DNA of 64,000 nucleotides from Chimonanthus salicifolius (lineage: Eukaryota; Streptophyta; Magnoliopsida; Laurales; Calycanthaceae): contig CM023535.1 of NCBI GenBank assembly GCA_013350335.1, positions 30,429,631-30,493,630 on the forward strand. The letters run 5' to 3'. A program made the translations under genes and the position numbers. The notes beneath the pieces are model-generated. The model ran no database searches. It was given only the letters and a program-made list of their open reading frames with translations, and had not been told where the DNA came from. This document shows positions 34,312 through 46,033 of the stretch, piece by piece; within the stretch, counting starts at the first letter, position 1, and every line of letters starts with the position of its first letter.

Positions 34312-35057
34312 TGTAACACCCCGGATTTTCATTACTTATAAATATATTGGATTGGTCCATTTGAATTGCAAATTAATTGAATTTAAGATTAAATTGTTGA
34401 AATGGACCTTAGATGGGTAAAACATTGGGTCAATTACTCAATTAGGACCCAATGAATCATGGGTAAGCTTGATTTTAAATAGATTGGGTAAGTATAATTA
34501 AATGGGTCAATCATCTAATTGGGACCCAATGGGTCATAGTGAACTTAATTTTAAGGTAATTGGGTAAGGTCAAAGTAATTGGGTCAGCTACCAATTAAGA
34601 CCCAATACATTAAATCCACCTCATCAAGTGAGGTGGCATGTGGGTGATGTGGCATTGCCATGTGGCATAACAAGTCATCACATGGAAGCCAACTAGACAA
34701 GGTGCCACATCATAGAGTGACATGGCCAAGGTGGGACCCAAATGAATGTGGTGAGTGAAAGGGTTTCTTGGCTTAAGCCAAGAGTCTCCTTGGTTAAGCC
34801 AAAGGACACCTTGATTAAATAAAACCTTAACGAGGGAGAGTGAAAGGGTTTAGGCTGTTACTTAAAAGATACCAACCAAGGGGCACTCCACACCCCTTGG
34901 CCGATCACTCTCTCTCTTGAGCAAAGTGATTTCTCTCCTCTTCTTATCTCTCTCCCACCTACATTTCGACACTTGAGAACTATTGAAGAGCAAAGGAAGA
35001 AGAATGATTAAGGAAGGAAAGGATAGACCAAAAGAAAAGAAGGAGAGGGGAAACAAT

Positions 35058-36927
35058 GTATGTCTAATGTTTAACAAGATGGGAATGAGATTAAGGAAGC
35101 CATAAGTTTGGCCATGGTATGGCTGAACCCATGGGCTCCTTGAGTGGTTGAAATAAATGGTCATGGAATTGGAAATCCATTCGTGGAATGGTGATGGGTT
35201 AGAACAAAATAAAATTTAAAACTGAATTCATGCTACGAATGAATGGATTATGTAAAAGACTCTAACCTTGGCTAATGGGTTCAATAAATTTAGTAAATGA
35301 AGGGTGGAATATGAAATCCATGTTTAGATATGAATGAGGATGGATTTCATGAGGAAGGGCCTAGCCATACATGCAAACAAAAAGGACTGACAAAGAGTCA
35401 GTCGACTGAATCTTTGGATTTGGTCGACTGAACAGGTGTTGCCCGAATAGAAAAGGGTTATCTAGGAGTTTCAGCCGATTGAATCTTATGATTCAGTCGA
35501 CTGAACATGGACTGGATTAAAATATATGGGGTTTATTGATGTTTCAGCCAACTGAATCTCTGATTTAGCCTACTGAACATAGACGTACAAAACAAGTAAA
35601 GAATCTGAGGTGTTTCAGCCGACTGAATCTATGATTCAGTCGACTGAAGGTATACTTACCAAACACGTAATCGGTTGATTGAAGATTCAGCCGACTGAAT
35701 GTATATTGGCAGAAGACACAAATGAGCTGATCCAAAGTCTGCCGACTAAATCTGTGATTCAGTCGACTGAAAGGTACATTCAAGAACACAGAGGGTTGAC
35801 CCAAAGTCAGCCTACTGAATCCATGATTCAACCGACTGAAAGGTTACGGGTCAAATATATACACTATTAGTTGTGTTTCAGCCGACTGAATATTGTAAGA
35901 CAGAGAACAGTAACTTGGAATGATTTAGTCAACTGAATCCCTGATTCAGTCGACTGAATTGAAAAGTTTAATTTTGGTAAAGTTTCCAGATATCTCTGTT
36001 TATCTGGTAGGATGTAAGGAGTAACTAAATTAAATGGAAAATCAAATTGATTTATATATGTGATTAAATTTAATAAGGTAAAGAGATTCACAAAAGGGTT
36101 TACGATTCGTTTCGTTGTGACCGTTATTGTTATCATCACAAAACACCAAGGGCAGTAAATCGGATGTTGGTAGAATTCCTACCTTACTAAGATACATATG
36201 GATCTTATATATATGTTACCGGCTTTTATTTCCAAACATGATGATTTACTTTGGCTAAACAAATGGTATATGTTTATGAACTGATTTTCAATGGTATTAT
36301 GTAATTTGATATGAAATGGCATTCTTGCATTCATTATCTCATACATGGCATGGGAGGAAATCTATGGGACCAACAAGCCAAGTTATGAGCTATCTGGACA
36401 TGACTTGGGCTTGAGACTAACTTGTATGAAACTATGTGAACTATTGATATGTTGGCCTTGTCCAGGATTGCTAGTAATGGGCATGGCGTAGTCTGGGCCA
36501 AAGAGCACCTGGGTATATAGTCCCGAAACCCTGCGCAGAGGGAGGAGTCCACACTCCATCGGTAATATCGATTAACATATATGGGGAGGTATAACAGTGA
36601 CCTGCTGGTGCCGTCACAAAACACTGTGGACGTAATTGGCCAAGGGAACACCTTGATATGGTGATTTATCAAGGAAACTATCTATATATGATGTGGTTGG
36701 ATATGGAATTGGGTGAGTGATCATTTGGGATTGACACCCATGGCATGATGCATAAGTAAACATGATTATGTTTTGGATATCATGCATTGTCTTTACTGCT
36801 TATAAGATATTTTTACAAATATGATGAGATGTTTCTATATTGATTTTATATTGATCCTTTGTGTACCATAACCCTACTTGGAATTCCTACTGGGCATGTT
36901 GACTGATGCCCTACTTCTACCCCATAG
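35058..36927 (+). other. Predicted leader intron of LTR S1
   Basis: The donor-like AAT|GTATGT at 35058 is weaker than in the other LTRs. The acceptor side (GACTGATGCCCTACTTCTAC then CCATAG) is strong. Length is about 1.87 kb. Confidence 0.35.
35397..35960 (+). repeat. Array of about nine TTCAGCCGACTGAATC hairpins in S1
   Basis: Units of the form TTCAGCCGACTGAATC, 4-8 nt, GATTCAGTCGACTGAA occur near 35397, 35469, 35543, 35613, 35676 (half), 35737, 35807, 35877 (half) and 35925, about 70 bp apart. Stems reach 14-16 bp. The array lies where other LTRs carry GGTTCGGCCAT hairpins. Confidence 0.88.
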
Positions 36928-37366
36928 ATGATGGAACAGGGAATGACAAGGACATGGAACACAAAGGGAGTCAAGCGTAGGAGCTTGGACAGATTTATGA
37001 TTACATTACTTATGTTGATTTTTGAAGGATGTATTGGGAGAATTGATATTTTAGATTGTAATAACTTAGAATTATTTTGCTATGGTTTGATGATATTTAA
37101 GTTTCAGTTAATTATATAGTGATTGGCTTCCTTGTTTAATAATGACATGCATATGAATGGTATCTTACTCATATAATACTTCCGCAAGTATTCTTAAAGC
37201 GTGTGAAATGTTTTAGTGCACTTAGTCCGTGCACACGTAACGGTGGCCAGTTAAGGGTCGGGTTTTTGAAACTCGAACTTAATTCCCGCTCTCTCTTACT
37301 CTTTTATAAAATAAAAAATATACTCTGATTTGTGGCGAGTGGAAAAGGGCGGGGCGTTACACTACT

Positions 37367-37890
37367 AGCTCCTTCAAAGTTCTTTTTCTCCATCCTCTTC
37401 TTGTCTAAGAGGTTATAGCTTGGACTTTTTCTATGGATAAATTTAACTAATCACCTATATTTTCAGCACACAAATTTATTTATAGGTGATGTTATCCATT
37501 GCGCTAGAAGAGGCGATTTTTCAGTGGATTCTTCCAGCCTCTTTTGTTGTTTCATGACTTTTAAATATTTTGACAGCATATCATGAAAATACACTGATGA
37601 ATGCTACATACGTTTGGTTTGCGTGCATAGCCTATTCATCACTAGTCCAAGTAGTTTTGGTCTTTAGGCTGAGTGGTCATGGAAGTTGAAGGTTTATCCA
37701 ATAGCTCTTTCATAGTCACAAACCACTTTCTATGCACCTATTTCCAACTATGTTTAATGATGAAAACATTTTATAGTTCTTCATTCCATGTTTCATCAAA
37801 AATAGAGTCTTGGAAATCATGGCTTTCTCTTATAGCCATTGTTCTAGCACAGATCAACTCGGACGGTTACATGCTTTCTCAAGAGCACCA
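37367..37890 (-). pseudogene. Copia C 5' internal region (leader/gag start remnant)
   Basis: On the minus strand, after the primer site, an ATG near 37835 opens a short frame (MAIRESHDFQDSIFDETWNEEL) broken soon after. It is in the place of gag but too short to assign. It ends at the S1 insertion. Confidence 0.35.
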
Positions 37891-37904
37891 AGCTCTAATA
37901 CCAA
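37891..37904 (-). promoter_or_regulatory. Primer binding site of copia C
   Basis: TTGGTATTAGAGCT on the minus strand directly follows the LTR end (ACTTTCA). It has one change from the initiator-Met primer site and confirms the minus orientation. Confidence 0.8.
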
Positions 37905-37905
37905 T

Positions 37906-39490
37906 TGAAAGTTCTTGATCTTCAATGTGCTTAGAACATCATGATTGACTTTAGCGAGGGAGAGGGGGGGCGGGGGGATTATGTCAATCCCATTTTTAAT
38001 GGTGTTTATAAATTTCTTGATTATTTTGTATGCAGTGGAATATTTAATCGAGAGATTTGTTTAGTGTGATGGATTGTTTTATTCAATTCTTTAAACATTC
38101 ACAATAAGATTTTGGTCCCTTTACATAAAGCTTGATTTTCGATGCTAATCAAAATGTATAGAGTAAGATAATCACTATGCAAAGCGATGTATGTTAAGAA
38201 GAGTAATTAAACATTAAATACAAACACACAAAGATCAAACACCATAAGACCAATTTAAAGTGGTTCGGTTAGCCAACATACATCCACTGTTAGGACTCGC
38301 TCAACCTTGAGCTATCCCTAAAATCCACTATGTGAGGACTTACACCCTCACAATTAGAGTAGGAATTTCACCTCACTCTATCGCCTGGAAATTTCACCCA
38401 CCACTGTCGAATAGGAATTCCACCCACCACTGTGCCGGAGTCTCTGCTTTAGAGTTTTTTATAGTGGTTCAGGGGTACCTCTCCTTAATCCACTTTCGGA
38501 ACAAAGATTTTAAAGAAAATTAAAACCAAAAAGTACTTGCCTTTGAAACTCATTCTCCTGATATGTACTTCTTCAAGATCCCACACAATTTGTACTGACG
38601 CTCCTCTTGGTAGCCTCCATTGAGCAATCACAATCAAGGGCGTCAAGGAAACTTGTCCTACCAAAGGTTTCCTAGTTTAGGGTTCTCTCCTTCTCACTTT
38701 CTAGCTGAATCCTCAGATTGGTTGTTTATGAGTTTTTTTCCTTCCTCTCTCTCCAAAACTCAATTCATCTGATTGGCTGTATTTGATTCCCCTAGTGTAA
38801 GCACAAGAGAGAGATTGATCCTTCTGTTGGCCCTTGTTAAGCTCACTGATAAAGATGAGGGTCTAATTGATCCTTCCAAAGGATACCAACTGGTTGCATA
38901 AAGGTTAGTTTATATAGTGAAGACAATCAATTGTAGTAACGGTAATGTACCGACAGGTCAGTTGCACCAAGGGGTCGGTGACTAGAAATGTTATCGTTAC
39001 AAACCTGACCGTTGTGCATTAATTGCACTCACATCGATAATAATCTTTCTCGATCGACATGTCGTTATCGCTAATGGTCGAAACTTATGGTACCGGGGGG
39101 TCAGTCCATACGAGAGGCTCATTCTGGTGCAAAACATGCTTGACAGTAGTTTCAACTCTTAGAAACCTAATTACCTAGAACGACCTGTCGCCCTTTACCG
39201 AGGCGTCGGTCCGTGTACTATCGATCCGTTATTGATTGCCGATATGTCTGTTTCTTCGAGAGTCCATGTGAGTTTAAGGATTCCAGAACTCAAGATCTTG
39301 ATCGAGGAGTCGTTGACCATGAGCAGTCGTTTCAACCTTTCACCAAGGGGTCGGTGCATATGAGACTCTCGATCAGAGGCACACACAGAATGACAATTCA
39401 ATGTTCAAGAACCTATGTCAATCTGGCCGACCAGTCCTTGACCACAATGGGTCGATCTTGACTTCACCGAGGGGTGGTTGAGATAAGACT
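37906..39490 (-). repeat. Right (5') LTR of copia C, first part
   Basis: It is homologous to 29384-30978, including the G-rich block (37960-37980), TATA box (38908-38917) and GGGG-loop motif series. Solo LTR S2 interrupts it after the target bases AGACT. The second part is 43389-43706. Confidence 0.9.
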
Positions 39491-42400
39491 TGTAATAGAA
39501 CGGAAATTTTAAATCAATATATATGTGGCTATTATTTATTTTAATGATGAAAATTAGGAATTTTGATGGAACAAATGCTAAGTGGATCAAAAATTGGGCA
39601 AAGGCCCAAGTATGGCCCAATGGACCATGGATTGGATTAAATTCATTTAAATGGTCAATGATGGTTAATTGGGCCAAGGATGGTCAAGTTGGGCCCAATA
39701 CCCATTTGGGACCCAATGGGTCAAGATGGTTAAACTCTAAGGTAAATGGTTAGGAAATAAATTTAATTGGGCCATGGGCCCAATGGTGGCCCAATTGGTT
39801 GGAATGGATTGAATTGGAATTAAATCACCTAAGTTAGTGATGAAATGATCAAGATGGCATAACCAAGTGGGGCCCACCTCCACCTCATCAAATGAGGTGG
39901 CGTGTGGACCAAGGCATAGGTGGGGCCGACCATCATGGTTGACTTGGTCAACCATGGATAAGTCAAAGGGAATTAAAGAGGATCAAAGTGAATTAATGTG
40001 ATTTAATTAATGTGAATCATCTAAGTTAGTATTTAATTAAACTTAGGTGACATGGCCGAATGGCGCCCACCTCCACCTCATCAAGTGAGGTGGCGGGTAG
40101 TTAAGGAGTTAGTGGGGCCGGCCACCATGGTTGACTTGGTCAACGATGGGTGGATTAATGGAGAAGAATCAAGGAGATTAAAGGGGTTAATTGAGAATTA
40201 ATTAACCTAAGTTAAGGATCCAATTAATTAATTAATTAAGTTAGTCAAATGGGGAGTCAAAGAGATAAGTCAATGGGTGGTTTCATCTCATTGAAACCAC
40301 CCAAACCACTCAAAGAAAACACAACTAAACCATGGGCTTAGGGTGGTGGTTTCATCTCAACCACCACCACACAAAGCATGATGACCCATACCCCTCCATG
40401 ATGATGGTCAAATGGTCAAGATGGAAGACCGAACCACTCCATCTCAAGTCACCAAAACCGTTGGCTTGGTGGTGGTTTTGTCCCAACCACCACCACTAAA
40501 GCGTGTAAGCCATGCTTGGTTGGTGGAGAGAAATGATGGAGGAGTGTAGTCTAAGAAACCAAAATGAGATGGTTTTCATCTCATCTCTCAAATCCCACTC
40601 TCATCTCACTCTCTCCCTCTCCCCTTCCCTCTCATTGCCGATCCCTACACAAAGGAGAAAGAAGAAGAAAAACCTTAGAAGAAAGGAAGAAAAACTCAAG
40701 CATAGGCCGACCACCTCAAGACCAAGGAGACTTAGACATTTTTCTCATCCTCTCCTCCCTTCCCTCTCTCAAACCCACCCCATGTTGGCCGACCCAAACC
40801 TTGATGATCTCATTTTGATCAAGCACATCTTGGCTGAAGATCAAGGAAAAGAAGAAAGGAGAAAGACTAAGGATTCAAAGGGAGAAAAAGAAGTCGGAGG
40901 ATCCATCGGATTGGTAAGTAATTCTTAAACAAGATTTAACATTTGTTAAGGGTTAGAAAGGAAATCATGGAATCCATTTCTTAGATTAAATGGTGGCCAA
41001 AAATGTTATGGGCCATGGATCTAAGATCCATCCAAGGAAGGGATGAGAAATGGACAAAATGGATAAGATAGGTTAAGAAAAGAAAAATAAAGGAATGATA
41101 AGGACACTAGGTAATTAAGGTTTTCTTAAGCATGGAAAAATGGATTTTTGAAGGAATCATGGACCATAGGGTTCGGCCATGTAGTATGGCCGAACCCCAT
41201 GGTAGGTGATTAAGTAAATGTTAATGGGGTTTTTAAGGATAGAAGCCATGGAAGGTGGTTAATGATTTTTGAGGATTTTAATGATTAAAGGTTAGTGATT
41301 TTTATAAGGATTTTAAATAAGGAAAATCATGGGAGATGTAAATGGTTTTTATAGCCTCAAAAGCATGGATGAAGATGAACCATGAACAATGGGTTCGGCC
41401 ATGGTGTATGGCCAAACCTATGGTGATGTGTTTGTAAATTTAATGGGTGTAAAAATATGGAAATTAATGAAGAAGGTTGATAGTTTTTAAGTGGATTTTT
41501 AAGCAGTATAAATAATGTTTTAAAAATAAGACCATGGACCATGGGTTCAGCCATGGTGTATGGCCGAACCCCACGGAGAGATTTTCGTGAACTTGGGTAT
41601 TTTAGAACCATGAAATGAATGGAGAATATAGTTAAGTTAATGGACTCAAGATGTGGTTAAGAATGATGATTTAATGCATGATGTAGACCCCCTCATGGGA
41701 GGACTTATTGTGGATCTAAATGTGGTGAAATGGGTCCATGGAAAAATAAGAAAAAGACATCATGGGTTCGGCCATGGTGTATGGCCGAACCCATGACCCA
41801 CTTGTAGGCCATTTTATGGGCTAAATTTGGAATTATGCATGTGTTTAGATGAATGGAAATTAGGCTAAGTTAAGGGCCGATTTTTAATAATCTTGTAACA
41901 TGGTTGATGGGTCACTAATGGATCTAAGTTTAATGATCAATTATGGACTTAAGTGTGCATGGATAGAAGAGGTAATTTAACCATGGAAGAGGAGTGGCAT
42001 AAATCGTAAATATTGGCCAAAATGAAGAACCATGTACCATGGCCGAACCCCATGGGGGATGATCATGGACTTAAGTGCATTTAAGATGACCTTACATGTG
42101 GATCATTGAAGCCTAGGGTTGCTGGATTTTAAACTTACATAATTAAAGGATTAACTAAATGGGATCCACAAACCTAGATAGTGAGGTTCGGCCATGGGGT
42201 ATGGCCGAACCCCACTAAGGCATTTATTAGGGTCTTAAACATGGGCTGATTCATTGATGTAAAATAAGGTATCGGACATCGCAAGCGGTGCGCGATCGGT
42301 GACCGGATTTGTGAACAGAAAACGTAAAGGAACGTTAGTCGGTATTCGGTAGGATTCCTACCTTTTTGTAAGCCATGGATTATGTGTTATATGATGGTTT

Positions 42401-43383
42401 TCCTTTGATTTATTTTGGTAATCATATGATTGTTTTAAGATGGGTTTTAAGGCTATGAATTATATATATTACCTAGCATATTGCATTTACGTCTCATGCA
42501 TGGCATGGGCGGGAAAATAATGGAACCGGAGTCCATGCTCCGTCGGGGCGACCGAGAAGCAAACATGGGGATATCTTGACATGTTGAGACATAACCGGAA
42601 TCCATGCGCCGTCGGGGCGACCAAGAAGCAAACATGGGGATACCTTGATGAGGCTTTGCCATCAAGGGGGATACTTGTGTTGATTTATCTTGATGAGGTT
42701 TTTCCATCAAGGGGGATTTTATGTATGATTGGAAAAGGACATTGTACAATGGTATGGATGATGGGTGGGGCTCATGACATAAGACACCCATGACATGGCA
42801 TTCATTTTATGGTTTTTTTTATATTATTACCTATGTGCTTGTTATCACTAATCCATGTGTTGGCCCTACTCGGAGTCCTACTGAGCGCTTTGTCTAACGC
42901 CCTACTTCCACCTTAGTTGAGGACGCAGGGGATGGCAGAAAGGAAGGACGCGACGGGAGCCAAGCATAGGAGCTTGGGGAAGCGGACTAGTTAAATACTT
43001 AGATTTATTTTGGAAATGTAATTTGATTAACTTAGCTCGTCAAACTGTAATAATTTATATTTCTTGCTATGGTTTGGACTTTACTTTTGGACATTATGAT
43101 TTGAGGTATTTTAGTAATTTAAGTAGTGTAATCTTCCTTGCTATCTAAAATTGGTAGGATAGACTCTATTATAATTCTGCGAGCTTACTTTCTACATGTG
43201 AACCATTCTCGTGGACTTAGTTCCACGCACACGTAGGGTTGGCCAGTTAAGGGCCGGGCTTTTGAAGCTCAGACTTAACTCGCGTCGTGACGTCCCGCGC
43301 CCTTTGTCACTCTTTATTTCAAAAAAAAAAATAGACTCTGATTTTCGGTCAATTAAGCATAGTGAAAAAGGGCGGGCGTTACA
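39491..43383 (+). mobile_element. Solo LTR S2 (3,893 bp) inside the copia LTR
   Basis: It starts TGTAATAGAACGG and ends GGGCGGGCGTTACA, flanked by the perfect duplication AGACT (39486-39490, 43384-43388). The uninterrupted copia LTR at 30978 confirms the empty site. Its U3-like part has several copies of CCCAATGGGTCAA and the palindrome ATGGTTGACTTGGTCAACCA (39935-39955, 40128-40148). A CT/GA-rich leader (40590-40900), donor GGTAAGT (40914), about six GGTTCGGCCAT hairpins (41168-42213), two blocks of CTCCGTCGGGGCGACC (42538-42560, 42606-42628) and an acceptor-like site (42916) follow. It is related to LTR L at 62510. Confidence 0.95.
40914..42916 (+). other. Predicted leader intron of LTR S2
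   Basis: Donor GGATTG|GTAAGTAAT. The 3' end has TGTCTAACGCCCTACTTCCA and CCTTAG, i.e. a branch-point-like CTAAC 20 nt before AG with a pyrimidine tract. Length is about 2.0 kb. It is the clearest intron-like example in the window. Confidence 0.55.
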
Positions 43384-43388
43384 AGACT

Positions 43389-43706
43389 AGTCGAGCTAAC
43401 ACTAAAACCAAATACATATTTTAAAGTTGGGTTCCAATTCACTGTCAACCTTCCTCTCTAAGCATTTTATGATTTAACCATTTGTTCCACTAAGCCTAGG
43501 GATAGTCCTCTCTAAGGTGTAGGTACCAACTAAAGTCAACTATGGCCATTTTACATGTTTTTTGATTGCCATATTGATGAGCTTCAATCCGGTGGAGCAT
43601 GATCTTTTCTCTTGATCATCTTGGGTTTTCAAGTTTCCAACAAATACTTCTTTCTTTGTCATAGGATTGACAAACATAGGGACTTGGCCAAGCCGAGGCA
43701 CTAACA
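43389..43706 (-). repeat. Right (5') LTR of copia C, second part
   Basis: It resumes the homology to 30979-31305 after S2 and ends GCACTAACA before the duplication ACACC. Confidence 0.9.
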
Positions 43707-43711
43707 ACACC

Positions 43712-44134
43712 AATTTAGAAATTTCTAAATGTGGAAAGTTCTAAAATTAACAGCTTCCAATTTTAAAAAGTTTCCAAAAGTGAATCAAAAATTAAAAATT
43801 TGGATAACAAAATTCAAATAAATTTCTTAACCATTGCGGGCCCCGATATCACACAAATTTTGAGATTTTCTAAATTTGGAAAGTTTCCAAAAATAAACAC
43901 CTGCTGTTTTTGGAATCTTGTTTCAAAATTTTGTTTCGATCTCCAGACTTCAATTTTAGACTACGATAAACACATTTTGGGGGTATAAAGTTCAAAATTC
44001 GATTGTCTGACATACAATCAAACAATTTCAATTAATATCAAATAATTTTGCTATAATAAGAGATTACCCGATTAGGAACTACCTGATTTAACTCTAGCTC
44101 GACCATCACCCACTAGTGTGGGTGGGTCATTACA
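43712..44134 (-). mobile_element. Left (3') LTR of element h, part 2
   Basis: It resumes the LTR broken at 29383 (shared style AAATTTAGAAAGTTCCAAAAT on both sides) and ends GGGTGGGTCATTACA. The minus-strand polypurine tract (TTTTAGAGGGCTAGGT) follows at 44135-44150. Confidence 0.8.
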
Positions 44135-44180
44135 ACCTAGCCCTCTAAAAGTAATTTCACCTCGAAATTACTAAGGTACA

Positions 44181-45573
44181 TGTAACACCCCGCCCTTTTT
44201 CACTCGCTTCTTCCCCTAAATTCAGAGTCTATTTTTTTTTTTTATAACAGAGTAGAGTGATAGAGCACGGGACGTCACGACGCGAGCTAAGTCCAAACTT
44301 CTAAAGTCCGACCCTTAACTGGCCAACCCCATGTGTGCATGGACTCAGCCCATGAAAAGCGGTTCACACATAGCAATATAAACATGTGGAATAATAATCA
44401 TAACATGCGGAATCATAATAGAACACAGTTCTATTCCATTCAGATAGCAAAGTATGTCAAGTCATTAATCATCATTATCATAACGCAATTATCCAATAAT
44501 ACATCCAACCATAGCAAATCCGTCTACATCCGAAATCTAGATACTCAAAATCCAAGCCCATGAGTATCTTAAACAAGTACAAATTTTAATCCTCCAAGCT
44601 CCTTTGCCTGGCCCATTTCACATTCATCGTTCCTCTCGTTTCCTGTATCATCCACTAGGGTAGAAGTAGGGCGTTAGTTCAACGGGCCCAGTGGGTATTC
44701 CAATTAGGGTTAACACATGGGTTAGGACCAAAAATCCAGATATAATAAATATATCAAATCCAGTATAATAAATCATACCATACTTATAAAACATTGTATC
44801 CAAAACAGTGTATGATAATAGCGATCCAATCATACTGATAAAAACTAGAAACCTTGCATGATAATAGAGGTCATAATCATGCCGATTCAATGCCATGCCA
44901 TGCTATCATATGCAATGAATCCCACCCATCACAAAATCATAGTATCCTCTTGATGGGATTCTCATCATCAAGGTATCCTTCCACGAGTGTTTTACGGACG
45001 CCCCGATGGAGTGTGGATCTCCTAATATATAGTATCCTCCTGATGGAATACTCATCATCAAGGTCTTCATACATAGTATCCTCTTGATGGGATTCTCATC
45101 ATCAAGGTATTATACATAGTATCCTCTTGATGGAATTCTCATCATCAAGGTATCCCCCCCACGAGTGTTTTACGGACGCCCCGACAGGGTGTGGGTCCCC
45201 GGTTACCTGTCATCCCTCCCATGCCATGCATGAGATGCAAATACCACATGCTATGCAATTATACAAAATCTTAGCATTTAAAAGCTCATATTTAACACAC
45301 ATACTATTTTATCAAATAAACATAGCATAAAAAATCACCATTTGAAACATATCCTTTGCAATATAAAATCATTAAATCAAGATAAAAACAATGTACATAC
45401 ACCCATGGTTTCAAAGAGGTGGAATCCTACCAAAGACCACTACGTGTCCTTGCGTCTTTCGTCCGGTATCCGTTCATGATCGTAAACACCTAGTGAAGTT
45501 CCGTTACCTTATAACATATTAATCAATCAAAACCAAGTCCCACTTGATTTACAATATTTTAAGTCGATAAACC
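44181..45573 (-). repeat. Left (3') LTR of element J, part 1
   Basis: It matches 55211-56603. It includes the acceptor-like ACTTCTACCCTAG (intron end at 44655) and four short repeats of CCTCTTGATGGGATTCTCAT with CATCAAGG (44945-45150), flanked by CGGACGCCCCGATGGAGTG blocks. It is interrupted by solo LTR k at AAACC. Confidence 0.9.
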
Positions 45574-46033
45574 TGTAACGCCCCGCCCTCTCCGAGAAAT
45601 CAGAGTCTAATTTTTTTTTTTTTAAATTAATAATAAAACATCGAAAGAGAGCGGGCGGCGTCAAGACACCAGCTAAGTCCGGACTACCCAAAGTCCGACT
45701 CTTAACTGGCCACCCATGTGTACATGGACTAAACCATGATAGATAAAATCACACATGGAACTAAACAATAACTTGCGGAATAAACTAGACTAACTGCGGA
45801 AATAGAATGAATAGATAGCAAGTAACAGTCTCAATTAATGATTAACATAAAACAACCATCCATAGTTAATAACCTAATCAAACCATAGCAAAGTATTAAC
45901 TTATTACATTTCCAGCAATTATAACTCAAACGACAATAAATAAAAAGTCTTGTTCATCAATCAAGTGCTTAGGCTTGGCTCCCCTCCTTATCATCAACCT
46001 TCTCTTTCCCTTTCCTTGTACCTGCATTCTCCT

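Larger units (their letters stand above)
34312..37361 (+). mobile_element. Solo LTR S1 (3,050 bp) inside copia element C
   Basis: It starts TGTAACACCCCGG and ends GGGGCGTTACA, flanked by the perfect duplication CTACT (34307-34311, 37362-37366). It has the same overall plan as the other gypsy LTRs: ATTGGGACCCAAT at 34518-34530, CT-rich then GA-rich leader 34900-35050, CCTACTGGGCATGTTGACTG and pyrimidine tract with CCATAG at 36927, AAGCGTAGGAGCTTGG. The hairpin array, however, is built from an unrelated sequence (35397-35960). One GGCCATGGTATGGCTGAACC motif remains at 35110-35130. Confidence 0.94.
29384..43706 (-). mobile_element. SIRE/Maximus-like copia element C, deleted and with two solo LTRs nested
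   Basis: LTRs 29384-31305 and 37906-43706 (the second interrupted) begin TGAAAGTTC and end CACTAACA on the plus strand. The duplication ACACC is perfect (29379-29383, 43707-43711). On the minus strand the polypurine tract and LTR start read GGAGGAGATTGTTAGTGC, the typical SIRE/Maximus junction, and a primer site GGTATTAGAGC follows the right LTR. The internal region without S1 is only about 3.5 kb and no protease, integrase, reverse transcriptase or RNase H was recognised, so it is a non-autonomous or deleted copy. Confidence 0.88.

Noticed and set aside
37673..37918. 81-codon plus-strand frame next to the copia LTR
   Set aside because: Antisense to the element, crosses the primer site into the LTR, no domain.
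40512..40928. 138-codon open frame in S2, Ser/Pro then Lys/Glu rich
   Set aside because: It is the pyrimidine- then purine-rich leader read as protein; it ends at the donor-like site and is not kept in LTR L.
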